DNA of 64,000 bases. Origin: Achromobacter arsenitoxydans SY8. GTDB taxonomy: Bacteria; Pseudomonadota; Gammaproteobacteria; Burkholderiales; Burkholderiaceae_B. The stretch is taken from contig NZ_AGUF01000055.1 in assembly GCF_000236785.1 (NCBI RefSeq), positions 248,001 to 312,000 of the forward strand, read 5' to 3'. Within the stretch, counting starts at the first letter, position 1, and each line of letters begins with the position of its first letter. The notes under the pieces are model-generated. The model made no database searches, was not told where the DNA came from, and was given only the letters and a program-made list of their open reading frames with translations. Positions 38,212 through 46,990 of the stretch are shown piece after piece. Made by a program: the position numbers and the translations under genes.

Positions 38212-39996
38212 GTGATCCCTTTGAATTCTGCCGCACGCAATGCGCCCGCGGGTTCCCAACCCGTCAAATCCGAACTCTGGAGCCGGATCTACAGCCGAGT
38301 GGGTTCCTATTGGAAGGGCCTGGCGGCGGCAATTCTGCTGATGGCCGGGGCCGCGGCCACGCAGCCCGTCCTGGCCGTCATCATGAAGCCCCTGCTGGAC
38401 GGCGGGTTCTCGGGCGCCAAACCTTACTACGTCTGGGCGCTGCCGCTGGCGGTCGTGGGCCTGATCATGTTGCGCGGCATCTGCAACTTCTTCAGCGACT
38501 ATCTGCTGGCCTGGGTGGCGAACAACGTGCTGCTGGGCATGCGCCGGGACATGTTCGAGCGCCTGCTGGGCCTGCCCGACGCCGATTTCAAGCGCGGCGA
38601 CACCGGCCGCCTGCTTAATCGCTTCACGATCGACGCCGGCAACGTCACCGGCTACGCCACCGACGTCATTACCGTGCTGGTGCGCGAGACCCTGGTGGTT
38701 CTCGCCCTGATTTGCGTGCTGCTGTACATGTCGTGGGTGCTGACGCTGATCATCCTGGTGATGCTGCCGGTGTCGGTAATGATTTCCCGCTTTTTCATCA
38801 AGCGCCTGCGCCGCATCAACCGCGAAACGGTCAACATGAACGCCGAACTGACCCGCGTGGTCGGTGAAGGCATCGACGGCCAGCGCGTCATCAAGCTGTT
38901 CGACGGCTACGACGTCGAGCGCGGCCGGTTCGATTTCGTCAGCCGGCGCCTGCGCCGCTTCGCGATGCGCACGGCCACGGCCGATGCGGCGCTGACGCCG
39001 CTGACCCAGGTCTGCATCTCCATTTCCGTCGGGGCCGTCATCGCCGTGGCGCTTAGCCAGGCCAACAGCGGCTCCCTTACGGTGGGCAGCTTCGCCTCCT
39101 TCATGGCCGCGCTGGCCCAGATCTTCGATCCCATCAAGCGCCTCACCAACGTGGCCGCCCGGATGCAGAAGATGCTGGTGTCGGCCGAAAGCGTGTTCAC
39201 CCTGATCGACCAGGTGCCTGAAAAGGACACGGGCACCAAGGAATTGCCCGAGCCCGTGCGCGGCAAGGTCGAATTCCGTAACGTGTTCCATCGCTTTCCC
39301 GACGCCGAGCGCGATACGGTCAACGACATTTCGTTCGTCGTAGAGCCCGGGCAGACCGTCGCCCTGGTCGGGCGTTCGGGCAGCGGCAAGACTACGCTGG
39401 TCAACATGCTCCCGCGGTTCGTCCTGGCCGACAGCGGCCAGATCCTCGTGGACGACGTGCCGATCGACGACTTGACGCTGCGCAGCCTGCGCTCGCATCT
39501 GTCGCTGGTCAGCCAGGACGTGGTGCTGTTCGACGACACCATCGCCGCCAACGTCGGCTATGGAGCCCTGGGAAAATCCAGCGACCAAAAGGTGCGCGAC
39601 GCCCTGGAGGCGGCCAATCTGCTGGAATTCGTCGAGGGCCTGCCGCAGGGCATCGAGACACCGGTGGGCGAAAACGCCGCCCGCCTGTCGGGCGGCCAGC
39701 GTCAGCGCCTGGCGATCGCGCGCGCGCTCATCAAGAACGCGCCCATCCTGATCCTGGACGAGGCCACGTCCGCGCTGGACAACGAGTCCGAGCGCCAAGT
39801 CCAGGCCTCGCTCGAGCGCCTGATGAAGGGACGCACCACGCTCGTCATCGCCCACCGCCTGTCCACCGTCCAGAACGCCGACCGCATCATCGTCCTGGAT
39901 GGAGGCAAGATCGTCGAACAGGGGCCGCACGCGGATCTGCTGGCGGCGGACGGCCTGTACGCCTCGCTGTACAAGATGCAGTTCCGCGACGACTGA
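38212..39996 (+). CDS. msbA: lipid A export ABC transporter, ATPase/permease MsbA
   Basis: This is a half-transporter of 594 aa that flips lipid A-core across the inner membrane as a homodimer. The N-terminal half has six transmembrane helices (about 25-310). The C-terminal ATPase domain has Walker A G-R-S-G-S-G-K-T-T near 386, signature L-S-G-G-Q-R-Q-R near 492, Walker B L-I-L-D-E-A-T-S near 512 and the H-loop I-A-H-R. The start is GTG 38212 or TTG 38221; the latter has GAGTGA upstream. It lies next to the heptosyltransferase, as in many LPS clusters. Confidence 0.93.
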   Translation: MIPLNSAARNAPAGSQPVKSELWSRIYSRVGSYWKGLAAAILLMAGAAATQPVLAVIMKPLLDGGFSGAKPYYVWALPLAVVGLIMLRGICNFFSDYLLAWVANNVLLGMRRDMFERLLGLPDADFKRGDTGRLLNRFTIDAGNVTGYATDVITVLVRETLVVLALICVLLYMSWVLTLIILVMLPVSVMISRFFIKRLRRINRETVNMNAELTRVVGEGIDGQRVIKLFDGYDVERGRFDFVSRRLRRFAMRTATADAALTPLTQVCISISVGAVIAVALSQANSGSLTVGSFASFMAALAQIFDPIKRLTNVAARMQKMLVSAESVFTLIDQVPEKDTGTKELPEPVRGKVEFRNVFHRFPDAERDTVNDISFVVEPGQTVALVGRSGSGKTTLVNMLPRFVLADSGQILVDDVPIDDLTLRSLRSHLSLVSQDVVLFDDTIAANVGYGALGKSSDQKVRDALEAANLLEFVEGLPQGIETPVGENAARLSGGQRQRLAIARALIKNAPILILDEATSALDNESERQVQASLERLMKGRTTLVIAHRLSTVQNADRIIVLDGGKIVEQGPHADLLAADGLYASLYKMQFRDD

Positions 39997-40022
39997 CCCG
40001 CCACGCGCGATTTTTCCAGGCC

Positions 40023-40048
40023 GCCGCCATTCATGGCGGCTTTTTTTT
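40023..40048 (+). terminator. terminator of msbA
   Basis: GCCGCCAT/ATGGCGGC hairpin immediately followed by eight T, 26 bp after the msbA stop. Confidence 0.9.
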
Positions 40049-40163
40049 GTCGAAGTTCCTGTTTGCCAATCCTGCGGATTGCCGGAAAATGGCCCCAGCC
40101 TGCGTGTAGCGGGCAGGGCCGCGTCCCGGGCGCCCAGGCCCGCCATGCAACCAGGAGCACGCC

Positions 40164-41969
40164 ATGGCCCTGCCTTCCGAAGGCAATCAACTCATCAACG
40201 TCGTCGTTCTGCTGGGCGCGGCGGTCATCGCCGTCCCGCTGTTCAAGCGGCTCGGGCTCGGCTCGGTTCTGGGCTACCTGGCGGCTGGCCTGGTAATCGG
40301 GCCATTCGGCATCGGTCTTTTCTCCGATCCCAAAGCCATCCTGCACGTAGCCGAACTGGGCGTGGTGATGTTCCTGTTCATCATCGGCCTGGAAATGCAG
40401 CCGTCGCGCCTGTGGAGGCTGCGTGGCGAAATCTTTGGCCTGGGCGTCGCGCAGGTGCTGGCCTGTGGTGCGCTGTTGACTGGCGTGGGCCTGCTGGCGG
40501 GCATGTCCGGCCCAGCAGCATTCATGGCGGCGATGGGTTTTGTGCTGTCTTCCACCGCCATCGTGATGCAGATCCTGGCCGAACGCGACGAGACCGCCAG
40601 CGCGCAAGGGCAGCGCATCGTGTCCATCCTGCTGCTCGAAGACCTGGCCATCGTCCCGTTGCTTGCCCTGGCGGCGTTGCTGGCGCCGGCCGGAAACACC
40701 GGCCAAGGCGATCCGTGGCTGCAGTCGGCCATTGCGCTGGGCTGCATCCTGGCGCTGCTGGCGGCGGGCCGCTGGCTGCTCAACCCGCTGTTCCGCCTGC
40801 TGGCCAACGCCCACGCCCGCGAAGTGATGACCGCCGCCGCGCTGCTCGTCGTGCTGGGGGCGGCGCTGCTGATGGAATTTGGCGGGCTGTCGATGGCCAT
40901 GGGCGCCTTCCTCGCCGGCGTGCTGCTGTCCGAATCCACGTTCCGCCATCAGCTCGAAGCAGAGATCGAGCCGTTTCGAGGCATTCTGCTCGGCCTGTTT
41001 TTCCTGGGCGTGGGCATGTCCCTGGATCTCGCGGCCGTGGCGCGCGAATGGCCGCTCATCCTGGCGGGCGTCGCGGTCTTCATGCTCGTCAAGTCCGTGG
41101 GCGTCTACGCAGTGGCGCGGCTGCTGCGCGCAAGCCGGGCGGAAGCAGTTACGCGCGCGGCGCTGCTGGCGCAGGGCGGCGAATTCGCTTTCGTGCTGTA
41201 CAGCGCGGCGGCCGACAAAGGCATTTTCGATGCGCATACGGGGGCCGTGCTGACGGCCATCGTCATTATTTCCATGGCGGTAACTCCCTTGTGCGTCCTG
41301 TCCCTGCGCTGGCTGCTTCCCAAGCCGGCGCCATCCATGGAAGGCGTGGATGTCGCCCGCGATCTGGACGGCTGCGCCCTGATCGTGGGTTTTGGCCGGT
41401 TCGGCCAGATCGTGACGCAAGCCATGCTGGCGAGGGGGCTGAAGGTGTCCATCCTGGACACGGATACCGACGCGATCCGGGCCGCCGCGAAATGGGGCGT
41501 GAAAGTCTATTATGGGGACGGTACGCGGGTGGACATGTTGCGCTCCGCCGGGGCGGAAAATGCCTGCGCCATCCTCATCTGTATTGACGATCCGCGGGCA
41601 GCCACCCAAATGGTCAAGCTGATCAAGTCAGAGTTCCCGCTGGTAAAGGTGGTGGTGCGCGCCTATGACCGCATCCATTCGCTGGCGCTCGCCAAGGAGG
41701 GAGTGGAGTTCCAGGTGCGGGAAACCCTGGAATCCGCGCTGGTATTTGGCGAAGCGGCGCTGCGCGCCATAGGCGTCCCGGCCGAAGAGGCGCAGGAGGT
41801 TCTGGAAGACGTCCGCCAGCGGGACAACGAGCGCTTTGACCTGGAGGTAGCCGGGGGGCTGTTTGCGGGAAGGTCGCTGCTTTACGGAAATATGACGAGT
41901 CAACCGGATGGCAAGAACGACGATCCGAACCGCGAAACGGAGGAGACGGCGGCCAGTCCATCCTCCTGA
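40164..41969 (+). CDS. CPA2 cation:proton antiporter with TrkA-N domain (KefB/KefC/YbaL type)
   Basis: This 601-aa inner-membrane transporter has about 12 hydrophobic helices in residues 1-390, followed by a regulatory RCK/TrkA-N domain with the nucleotide-binding V-G-F-G-R-F-G-Q motif and the acidic L-D-T-D. Members move K+ or Na+ against H+ and are often controlled by glutathione adducts or NAD(H). No KefF/KefG ancillary gene is adjacent. A hydrophilic tail from about 560 ends with acidic residues. The ATG at 40164 has AGGAG upstream. Confidence 0.9.
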   Translation: MALPSEGNQLINVVVLLGAAVIAVPLFKRLGLGSVLGYLAAGLVIGPFGIGLFSDPKAILHVAELGVVMFLFIIGLEMQPSRLWRLRGEIFGLGVAQVLACGALLTGVGLLAGMSGPAAFMAAMGFVLSSTAIVMQILAERDETASAQGQRIVSILLLEDLAIVPLLALAALLAPAGNTGQGDPWLQSAIALGCILALLAAGRWLLNPLFRLLANAHAREVMTAAALLVVLGAALLMEFGGLSMAMGAFLAGVLLSESTFRHQLEAEIEPFRGILLGLFFLGVGMSLDLAAVAREWPLILAGVAVFMLVKSVGVYAVARLLRASRAEAVTRAALLAQGGEFAFVLYSAAADKGIFDAHTGAVLTAIVIISMAVTPLCVLSLRWLLPKPAPSMEGVDVARDLDGCALIVGFGRFGQIVTQAMLARGLKVSILDTDTDAIRAAAKWGVKVYYGDGTRVDMLRSAGAENACAILICIDDPRAATQMVKLIKSEFPLVKVVVRAYDRIHSLALAKEGVEFQVRETLESALVFGEAALRAIGVPAEEAQEVLEDVRQRDNERFDLEVAGGLFAGRSLLYGNMTSQPDGKNDDPNRETEETAASPSS

Positions 41970-42103
41970 TGGCCAGGCTTCGCGCTGCATTTCGGTATCT
42001 TTGCATTACTTTACGCATCATTTCACGCGCAAAGCCGGACGGCTAAGGTAGATTAATCCGTACCGACGCTTCACTCACGAAGCGCATTTGCCAGGGGGCT
42101 GCC

Positions 42104-42334
42104 ATGCTGCAATCGGACCGGAATTCGACTACGCCGCACGCAATCGGAATTGAGCTCGCGCGGCGACAGGCCTTGACCCTGCGTTGCGGTTTCTCGGGGC
42201 GGCTGACACGCCAGCTCTTGTCGCACACCGGATCGGTGGGGCCGGCGTGGGCCATCAGCGCCCATCGCGAAACCGACAAGGCTAGGGGCGCCAAGGCATT
42301 TCCCTTCCGCATCGCCGCCAGCGCGGCATCCTGA
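42104..42334 (+). CDS. small hypothetical protein
   Basis: A 76-aa reading frame with an AGGGGGC ribosome-binding site six bases before its ATG and mostly G/C third positions. I recognise no domain. The middle stretch I-E-L-A-R-R-Q-A-L-T-L-R loosely resembles the start of DUF2917 proteins but the rest does not. A perfect 10-bp hairpin follows the stop. It is either a real small gene or a decayed one. Confidence 0.4.
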   Translation: MLQSDRNSTTPHAIGIELARRQALTLRCGFSGRLTRQLLSHTGSVGPAWAISAHRETDKARGAKAFPFRIAASAAS

Positions 42335-42341
42335 AGTTCCG

Positions 42342-42364
42342 CTCCGGGCGCCGCGCGCCCGGAG
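42342..42364 (+). terminator. GC-rich hairpin after the small ORF
   Basis: CTCCGGGCGC and GCGCCCGGAG form a perfect 10-bp stem with a three-base loop. No U-tract follows, so function as a terminator is uncertain. Confidence 0.4.
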
Positions 42365-42561
42365 TGCCAGCCAAGTCGCGTCCGTCCGGGCGCGCCGGCG
42401 GACGCCGCACATCGACTCTCCCGCACGTATCCCGCCTGGCCCGGCCGCTGCCCTGCGCCCCGGCTGCCGCTGCCTTGCGCCTGGACGCGGGGACCGGCAT
42501 TATCTCGCTGACATTGCCATTAAATGCGTCCCCCTGAACGCCGATGCGAAGGAGCGCCGTA

Positions 42562-44037
42562 TTGAAGTCCCGTGGGATCGTGCATCGCACCCTGTACGCG
42601 CTGGCTGGGCTGGTCGCCATCGGTATCTGTACGGCCTCAGTGGCGTTGCTATGGATGGACCGCCGGGTCACCTGGGAGTCCGCCTACGTCTCGGCCCGCA
42701 ACCTTGCCGGCGTGTTGGCGGCAGATATCGGCCGCACGCTGCATGTCTACGATCTGTCGCTGCAAGGTGTTGTCGAACGCCTGCGTGAGCCGGGCATCGC
42801 ACGGGTCGAACCGGAAACCCTCCATCGCTTTTTGTTCGACCGTTCCGCCACGGCCGAGTACCTTGGCGCTATCGTCGTGCTCGACAAGGACGGCAACGTG
42901 GTCTACGACTCGACCTCCATCGTCCCGCCCAAGCTCAATTTCTCGGATAGGGATTACTTCCAGGTTCATCGCGAAGCGCACAATGCCGGCCTATTTGTCA
43001 GCCGTCCGTACCATAGCCGGTTGCGCGGCGGGGATGAAAGCATCGCCATCAGCCGGCGAATTACATTACCGGATGGCAGTTTTGGCGGTGTCGTTGCCGG
43101 ATCCCTGCGGATGGCCTATTTCCGCGACCGCTTCGCGGACGTGTCCATCGGCGTGCACGACGCCATCACCGTGTTCCGCAATGACGGCATCGTGCTGCTG
43201 CGGGATCCCTATTCAAGCGCCGACATGAACCGCGAGTTCGACGTGCCGCTGGACTTCCAGCAGTACCTGATCGGCCGGGAAGGTTCGTTTGTCGGCATTC
43301 TGTCGCACGATGGCGTCAACCGCCTCTACGCATTCGACGCCATCGAAGGCACGCCGCTCGTGATCGACGTGGCCTTGGCCGTAGATGACCTTCTGCAACC
43401 CTGGATGCGGCGGGCCGCGTTGATCGTCCCCGTCACGCTTGCGCTGTTCATGTCGGTCATGGCGCAGATCATCCTGTTCCGCCGCGAAATGCGTTGGCGG
43501 CGCGCTTTCGAAGAGCATCTGGCAAACCAGGCGCATACCGATGGACTGACTGGCCTGGCCAACCGGCGCACGTTCGACGAAGTGCTGAATCGCGAGTGGG
43601 AAGCCGCGCGCCGCGATCGCACGCCGCTGTCGCTGCTGTTCCTGGATGCCGACCACTTCAAACTCTACAACGATCGTTATGGCCACCAGGAGGGCGATGA
43701 GCTGCTCAAGATGCTCGCGTTGGCGCTCAAAAACAAGGCGCGGCGGCCGCGTGACCTGGCGGCGCGCTACGGGGGCGAGGAATTCGTGGTGCTGTTGCCC
43801 AATACCAGCCGCCAGCGCGCTATCGCGGTTGCCGAAACCATCCGGCGGGCCATTGCGGAGTTGCGCGTTCCGCACGAAGGCAACGAGGGCGGCATCGTGA
43901 CGGTCAGCATCGGCGTGGCGACCGCTATCCCCAACGGCGACAGCGATGCAGCGGCCACCCTGGTCGAGGCCGCCGACGCCGCGGTCTACGAAGCCAAGGA
44001 GTCCGGCCGCAACCGCGTTGCCGCCGCGGCCGCCTGA
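42562..44037 (+). CDS. membrane diguanylate cyclase (dCache-like sensor + GGDEF)
   Basis: This enzyme makes cyclic di-GMP in response to a periplasmic signal. It has a transmembrane helix near residues 8-30, a periplasmic sensor domain of about 250 residues (dCache-like), a second helix (about 285-307) and a C-terminal GGDEF domain with an intact G-G-E-E-F near 403. An R-P-R-D inhibitory I-site lies five residues before it, so product feedback is likely. The start TTG 42562 is chosen because AAGGAG (42549-42554) sits seven bases upstream; ATG 42544 would add six residues but overlaps that site. No EAL domain is present. Confidence 0.9.
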   Translation: MKSRGIVHRTLYALAGLVAIGICTASVALLWMDRRVTWESAYVSARNLAGVLAADIGRTLHVYDLSLQGVVERLREPGIARVEPETLHRFLFDRSATAEYLGAIVVLDKDGNVVYDSTSIVPPKLNFSDRDYFQVHREAHNAGLFVSRPYHSRLRGGDESIAISRRITLPDGSFGGVVAGSLRMAYFRDRFADVSIGVHDAITVFRNDGIVLLRDPYSSADMNREFDVPLDFQQYLIGREGSFVGILSHDGVNRLYAFDAIEGTPLVIDVALAVDDLLQPWMRRAALIVPVTLALFMSVMAQIILFRREMRWRRAFEEHLANQAHTDGLTGLANRRTFDEVLNREWEAARRDRTPLSLLFLDADHFKLYNDRYGHQEGDELLKMLALALKNKARRPRDLAARYGGEEFVVLLPNTSRQRAIAVAETIRRAIAELRVPHEGNEGGIVTVSIGVATAIPNGDSDAAATLVEAADAAVYEAKESGRNRVAAAAA

Positions 44038-44049
44038 CAGGGCTGGGGC

Positions 44050-44084
44050 AAAAAAAAACCCCGCCGCACATCCGTGCGGCGGGG
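44050..44084 (-). terminator. terminator between GGDEF gene and lipoprotein gene
   Basis: CCCCGCCGCAC/GTGCGGCGGGG, an 11-bp stem with ATCC loop. On the minus strand it is followed by nine T, serving the lipoprotein gene. It may also stop plus-strand transcription. Confidence 0.88.
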
Positions 44085-44098
44085 CGTCTCGGCGGGGC

Positions 44099-44800
44099 TT
44101 AGCGGCCCAGCATCACGGCCTGAAGCCGCGTCTGCGCCTGCTGCACATTCTTCGCCTGGCTATTCAGGTCTTGCAGCAGCTGATTCAGCTCAGCCTGCAC
44201 GGCAGGATCGTTCACCTTTACGATGGGGCCGGCGATGTCGATCTGCGCCTTGTGCGCCTCGACGTAATCGGCGATCTTCAGGCTGCTGTCGAACGTGGCG
44301 TTCAATTGGGGCAGCACATCCCGGAACGTGTCGGCGGGCAGGCTTACGGTCTTTTCGTAGGCCTTGTCGTAGACCGCCTTCAGGTCTTCCGGCTGCTTCA
44401 GTTGCGCGCGGGCTGCATCGGCCTTGTCTTGCTGCTCTTTCAGCGCCGCGTTCATGTCGTTCAGCGCGGCCTGCACGGTCTTCAGATCGTCGCGGCGGGT
44501 CACGATATCGTTCACCGAGCGCATGGCGCCCTTTTGCATGATGCCCGAAAGCGGCTTGACCGAGGCATCCATGCCCGCATTGAAATCGGTGATCACGGCA
44601 TACTGGGCCGCGTAGTCGCCGAAGGATTTCTTCTCTTCGTCCGTCAGCTGGGGCACGCGCACACCCGGCTTGTCGACGATGCGCGTCTGCAGGAATTGCG
44701 TGAAAGCGGCGCGCTGTTCAGGTTCCTTGTCGCCGCATGCGGCCAGCACCAGCGGCAGGGCCACGGCCAGCGCCAGGAACGGACGAAATAGGGACTTCAT
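44099..44800 (-). CDS. DUF3053 lipoprotein (YiaF-like)
   Basis: This 233-aa predicted lipoprotein has a signal peptide with the lipobox L-A-A-C, so the mature protein begins at Cys22 and is membrane-anchored. The rest is helical and charged, with conserved D-F-N-A-G-M and a terminal segment rich in Gln and Asn, matching the DUF3053 (YiaF) family of unknown function. The ATG at 44800 has GGAGGTC eight bases upstream. The frame stays open far upstream but this is unsupported. It is the last chromosomal gene before the prophage. Confidence 0.85.
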   Translation of the reverse strand: MKSLFRPFLALAVALPLVLAACGDKEPEQRAAFTQFLQTRIVDKPGVRVPQLTDEEKKSFGDYAAQYAVITDFNAGMDASVKPLSGIMQKGAMRSVNDIVTRRDDLKTVQAALNDMNAALKEQQDKADAARAQLKQPEDLKAVYDKAYEKTVSLPADTFRDVLPQLNATFDSSLKIADYVEAHKAQIDIAGPIVKVNDPAVQAELNQLLQDLNSQAKNVQQAQTRLQAVMLGR

Positions 44801-45148
44801 TGCATTGACCTCCGGAAAAGCTTGGGGAATTGACGCCGGGTACTGCTCACCCGGCAAAAAGCGCCCGCAGCTTATCGGCAACCTTGCGGCGCCGCCATCG
44901 GTTTCAAACTTCATTTCAAACGAATCGTTAAGACACACATTCCATACATATCGGCTTGAATGACGCCTGCGATTCGGGTACGCGAGCGGGCGCGACGCGT
45001 GCGAGGGCCGGTTGCGGCGGCCCGGTGCGCGGCGCCGCGGGCTCAGACCAGAATGATGTCGTATTGCTCGGGTGTGCTGGTTCAAATCTAGCATTGGTGC
45101 GGCCTTCAGGGGGCGTTTCTGATTTTCTAATTGCCCCTGGCTACCCAC
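44801..45148. other. chromosome-prophage junction region (candidate attL)
   Basis: This 348-bp stretch has no convincing gene. Its left part (to about 44960) looks like the promoter/leader of the lipoprotein gene and is less GC-rich. On the minus strand 45043-45069 reads E-Q-Y-D-I-I-L-V then a stop, possibly the 3' end of an interrupted host gene, with an in-frame stop 12 codons before. 45076-45092 can fold like a tRNA T-arm but no complete tRNA is present. The junction cannot be fixed because the other prophage end is outside the window. Confidence 0.45.
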
Positions 45149-45162
45149 TTAGCTACCCACTT
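45140..45162. repeat. tandem 11-bp direct repeat
   Basis: GCTACCCACTT occurs at 45140-45150 and again at 45152-45162, one base apart, covering the end of the excisionase-like gene. It may be an arm-type or excisionase site, which is speculative. Confidence 0.6.
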
Positions 45163-45409
45163 CTGGGGTGCTGGGCTCGTCCTCATCGGCCGATGCCGTC
45201 ATGCGAGCCAGCATAGCATTGAGCGAAGCGGCAGTTATGCCGACCGCGCGCGTTTTGCCGATATTGACCTTGACCAGCTCGCCACGGTCGCACATGCGAT
45301 AGACAGTCGCCACGGACACGCCCAGGGTCTTGGTAGCCTCATGGACTCGGTAGATGAGCTTGGGTGGCATGGCTGCGGCCGGTGCTTGGTGTTGGGCTGC
45401 GTGTGCCAT
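45149..45409 (-). CDS. excisionase-like helix-turn-helix protein
   Basis: This 86-aa protein has a winged-helix/HTH_17-type DNA-binding domain: Y-R-V-H-E-A-T-K-T-L-G-V-S-V-A-T-V-Y-R then a basic segment. Such proteins are excisionases or AlpA-like regulators. AAGGAG lies five bases before the start. Its position at the prophage edge supports an excisionase role, but no integrase lies next to it. Its ATG overlaps the stop of the ASCH gene upstream (TAATG). Confidence 0.7.
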   Translation of the reverse strand: MAHAAQHQAPAAAMPPKLIYRVHEATKTLGVSVATVYRMCDRGELVKVNIGKTRAVGITAASLNAMLARMTASADEDEPSTPEVGS

Positions 45410-45738
45410 TACTGCTCCTTGTTGTCGGTGGCGGCGCGCACGTCGATGGCGTAGACCCCCACAGGGTCCGGCCCGAAGTGCGGGTGCGTGATCGTCTTGA
45501 TGGTGAAGCCGTTCCAGGGCACGACGAGCCGGCGCTCAGTGTCGTCGCGGCGCGGGTAGCCGCGGGTCAGCACGATGTTTTTGTAGCGGCCGAAGCCATG
45601 CTCCAGGCTGTCCGCCAGGTCGCGGTCCTCGAGGCGCCTTGACCAGTAGGCAGTGCAAAGCCGGTATTCCTCGGTCTTCGTGCCGGCCCTGATGGCGTCG
45701 AAGTATTCGCCCTTCAGGGCCAAGTGAAGGTCAGCCAT
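45409..45738 (-). CDS. ASCH domain protein
   Basis: This 109-aa protein has the ASCH (PUA-like) fold pattern: L-A-L-K-G-E-Y-F-D-A-I-R-A-G-T-K-T-E-E-Y-R at the start, then a G-Y/R-R-D-D turn and a terminal I-D-V strand. ASCH proteins bind RNA or modified nucleotides; some phage members hydrolyse N4-acetylcytidine. The function here is unknown. It is within the leftward early operon. Confidence 0.75.
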   Translation of the reverse strand: MADLHLALKGEYFDAIRAGTKTEEYRLCTAYWSRRLEDRDLADSLEHGFGRYKNIVLTRGYPRRDDTERRLVVPWNGFTIKTITHPHFGPDPVGVYAIDVRAATDNKEQ

Positions 45739-46129
45739 GCTGAGCCTCTTCGATTCGATACTCCAGATGGAAGCCGCCGCCGGGTCCTTCGTGCGTCACG
45801 TGCGTGACCTTGGTGCCGTGAGGACGGCCATGCCTGGCCTCGATGCTGCCGTGCGCCCAGGGGCCAAGCAGTGCTTTCCAGTCCTCCGGAATCAGTGCCA
45901 GCACTTGGGCATCTGTGCCTGCTCGGTCGGGGTAGGCCTTGATGGTGGCGATGATGGTCTCGATGAACGCGCTGCTCATGGCAATGCCGGCCCTGGCCGA
46001 GTCTGAGGGTGACATTCCTGGGAACGGCCAATCGTAGTGAGGGACCAACGACGGCGCCGGCGGGATTTTGACCGTGGGCGCCAGGTTGGCCGCCGAAAAC
46101 AGTTCGGCCTGCATGGCGGCACTACGCAT
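45731..46129 (-). CDS. hypothetical phage protein
   Basis: This 132-aa protein is of unrecognised family. The central part is helical and the C-terminal half has H-V-T-H-E-G-P-G-G-G-F-H-L-E-Y, suggesting a small beta fold. The ATG at 46129 has GGGAGGT upstream and overlaps the gene before it; its 3' end overlaps the ASCH gene by eight bases. Confidence 0.65.
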   Translation of the reverse strand: MRSAAMQAELFSAANLAPTVKIPPAPSLVPHYDWPFPGMSPSDSARAGIAMSSAFIETIIATIKAYPDRAGTDAQVLALIPEDWKALLGPWAHGSIEARHGRPHGTKVTHVTHEGPGGGFHLEYRIEEAQHG

Positions 46130-46628
46130 CGCTACCTCCCGTCTTCTGCGCACCCGGTTGCGCGGACAGAGCGGCGCGGGACTTCAGGGCGCGGATGGAT
46201 TCAGCGACAGCCGTTAGGGCGGTATATGCGCCCGGCCCACGCATTCCGGCTCGGTACTCGCAAGCGTGGGCCGCTTCCTCCAGCGCCGCATCGCGCACCG
46301 CCTCGCTGGCCAGGGGCGTGGCATAGAGCGGGCGCACGTCCCAACCTAGCCCGCGCCAAGTTTCTACCAGCGCGGGGTCTTTCGTTGGGCTGATCCCGTT
46401 CGTCTCCCACGCTACCGCCTGCGCCTCTCCGACTACGGGGGGGCGTGTGGCATGTACGGCGCCATGAACCAGGGCGCCGGCTTGCCGCAGATCGCTATCA
46501 AGCCGATCAATAACGTGCAGGGCGATGTGCAGGTCTTCGCGCTGAACGCGGCAGGTTTCCGGCGCCTCTCCTCGGACGTGACTGGCCGTCGCTTCGCGCA
46601 GGCGGGCAATTGTCGTATGAAAGCTCAT
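46122..46628 (-). CDS. hypothetical phage early protein
   Basis: This 168-aa protein has an N-terminal helical part and a middle segment A-V-A-W-E-T-N-G-I-S with W-R-G-L-G-W-D-V-R-P-L-Y, a pattern seen in Ea22/DUF-type phage early proteins whose function is unknown. GGAGGG lies upstream of the ATG. Overlaps its neighbours at both ends. Confidence 0.65.
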   Translation of the reverse strand: MSFHTTIARLREATASHVRGEAPETCRVQREDLHIALHVIDRLDSDLRQAGALVHGAVHATRPPVVGEAQAVAWETNGISPTKDPALVETWRGLGWDVRPLYATPLASEAVRDAALEEAAHACEYRAGMRGPGAYTALTAVAESIRALKSRAALSAQPGAQKTGGSDA

Positions 46629-46990
46629 GCTGCGAGTTCCCTCCAGGTGATCACGTTGCTGGCGGCATGCGTCAGGTGCGGCTGTGCGCCGGCCGCCCGG
46701 GCCGCAATCGTGCGCATCGCCAGGTCGAAGCGCACGGGCCGCCGGACGACCGGACGATAGGGCGGCGGGGTAACGCCAGTGCGGCTGACGTCCAGGAAGC
46801 GCGTGAGGAAGGGCAGCAGCGCACCGGCGTCAAAGTCCGGGACTGCCCATCCCATGCGCTCGGCGATCAATTCGGCCATCTGCGCGCTGCTGGTGGACTG
46901 CTTCAGGGGAACCCCCAGAAGGCGCAACTGCTCGGCGGCCATGCGCCGTGCCGTCTGCATTTCGCTGGAATGGTGGCGGATGGTGGTCAT
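46625..46990 (-). CDS. hypothetical phage protein
   Basis: This 121-aa, mostly helical protein has no motif I recognise. ATG 46990 has AGGAGG five bases upstream and overlaps the stop of the ATPase gene (ATGA), so it is translated together with it. A longer in-frame form to 47041 would lie inside the ATPase gene. Confidence 0.65.
   Translation of the reverse strand: MTTIRHHSSEMQTARRMAAEQLRLLGVPLKQSTSSAQMAELIAERMGWAVPDFDAGALLPFLTRFLDVSRTGVTPPPYRPVVRRPVRFDLAMRTIAARAAGAQPHLTHAASNVITWRELAA

Noticed and set aside
37336-40146. 936-aa minus-strand frame across msbA
   Set aside because: Antisense shadow of msbA with biased composition; its last part is a second frame of the GT9 gene.
45076-45099. 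T-arm-like sequence (GCTGG, TTCAAAT loop, CTAGC) suggesting a tRNA attachment site
   Set aside because: No matching acceptor, D-arm or anticodon arm could be placed upstream and no CCA-like end follows; the similarity covers only one arm.
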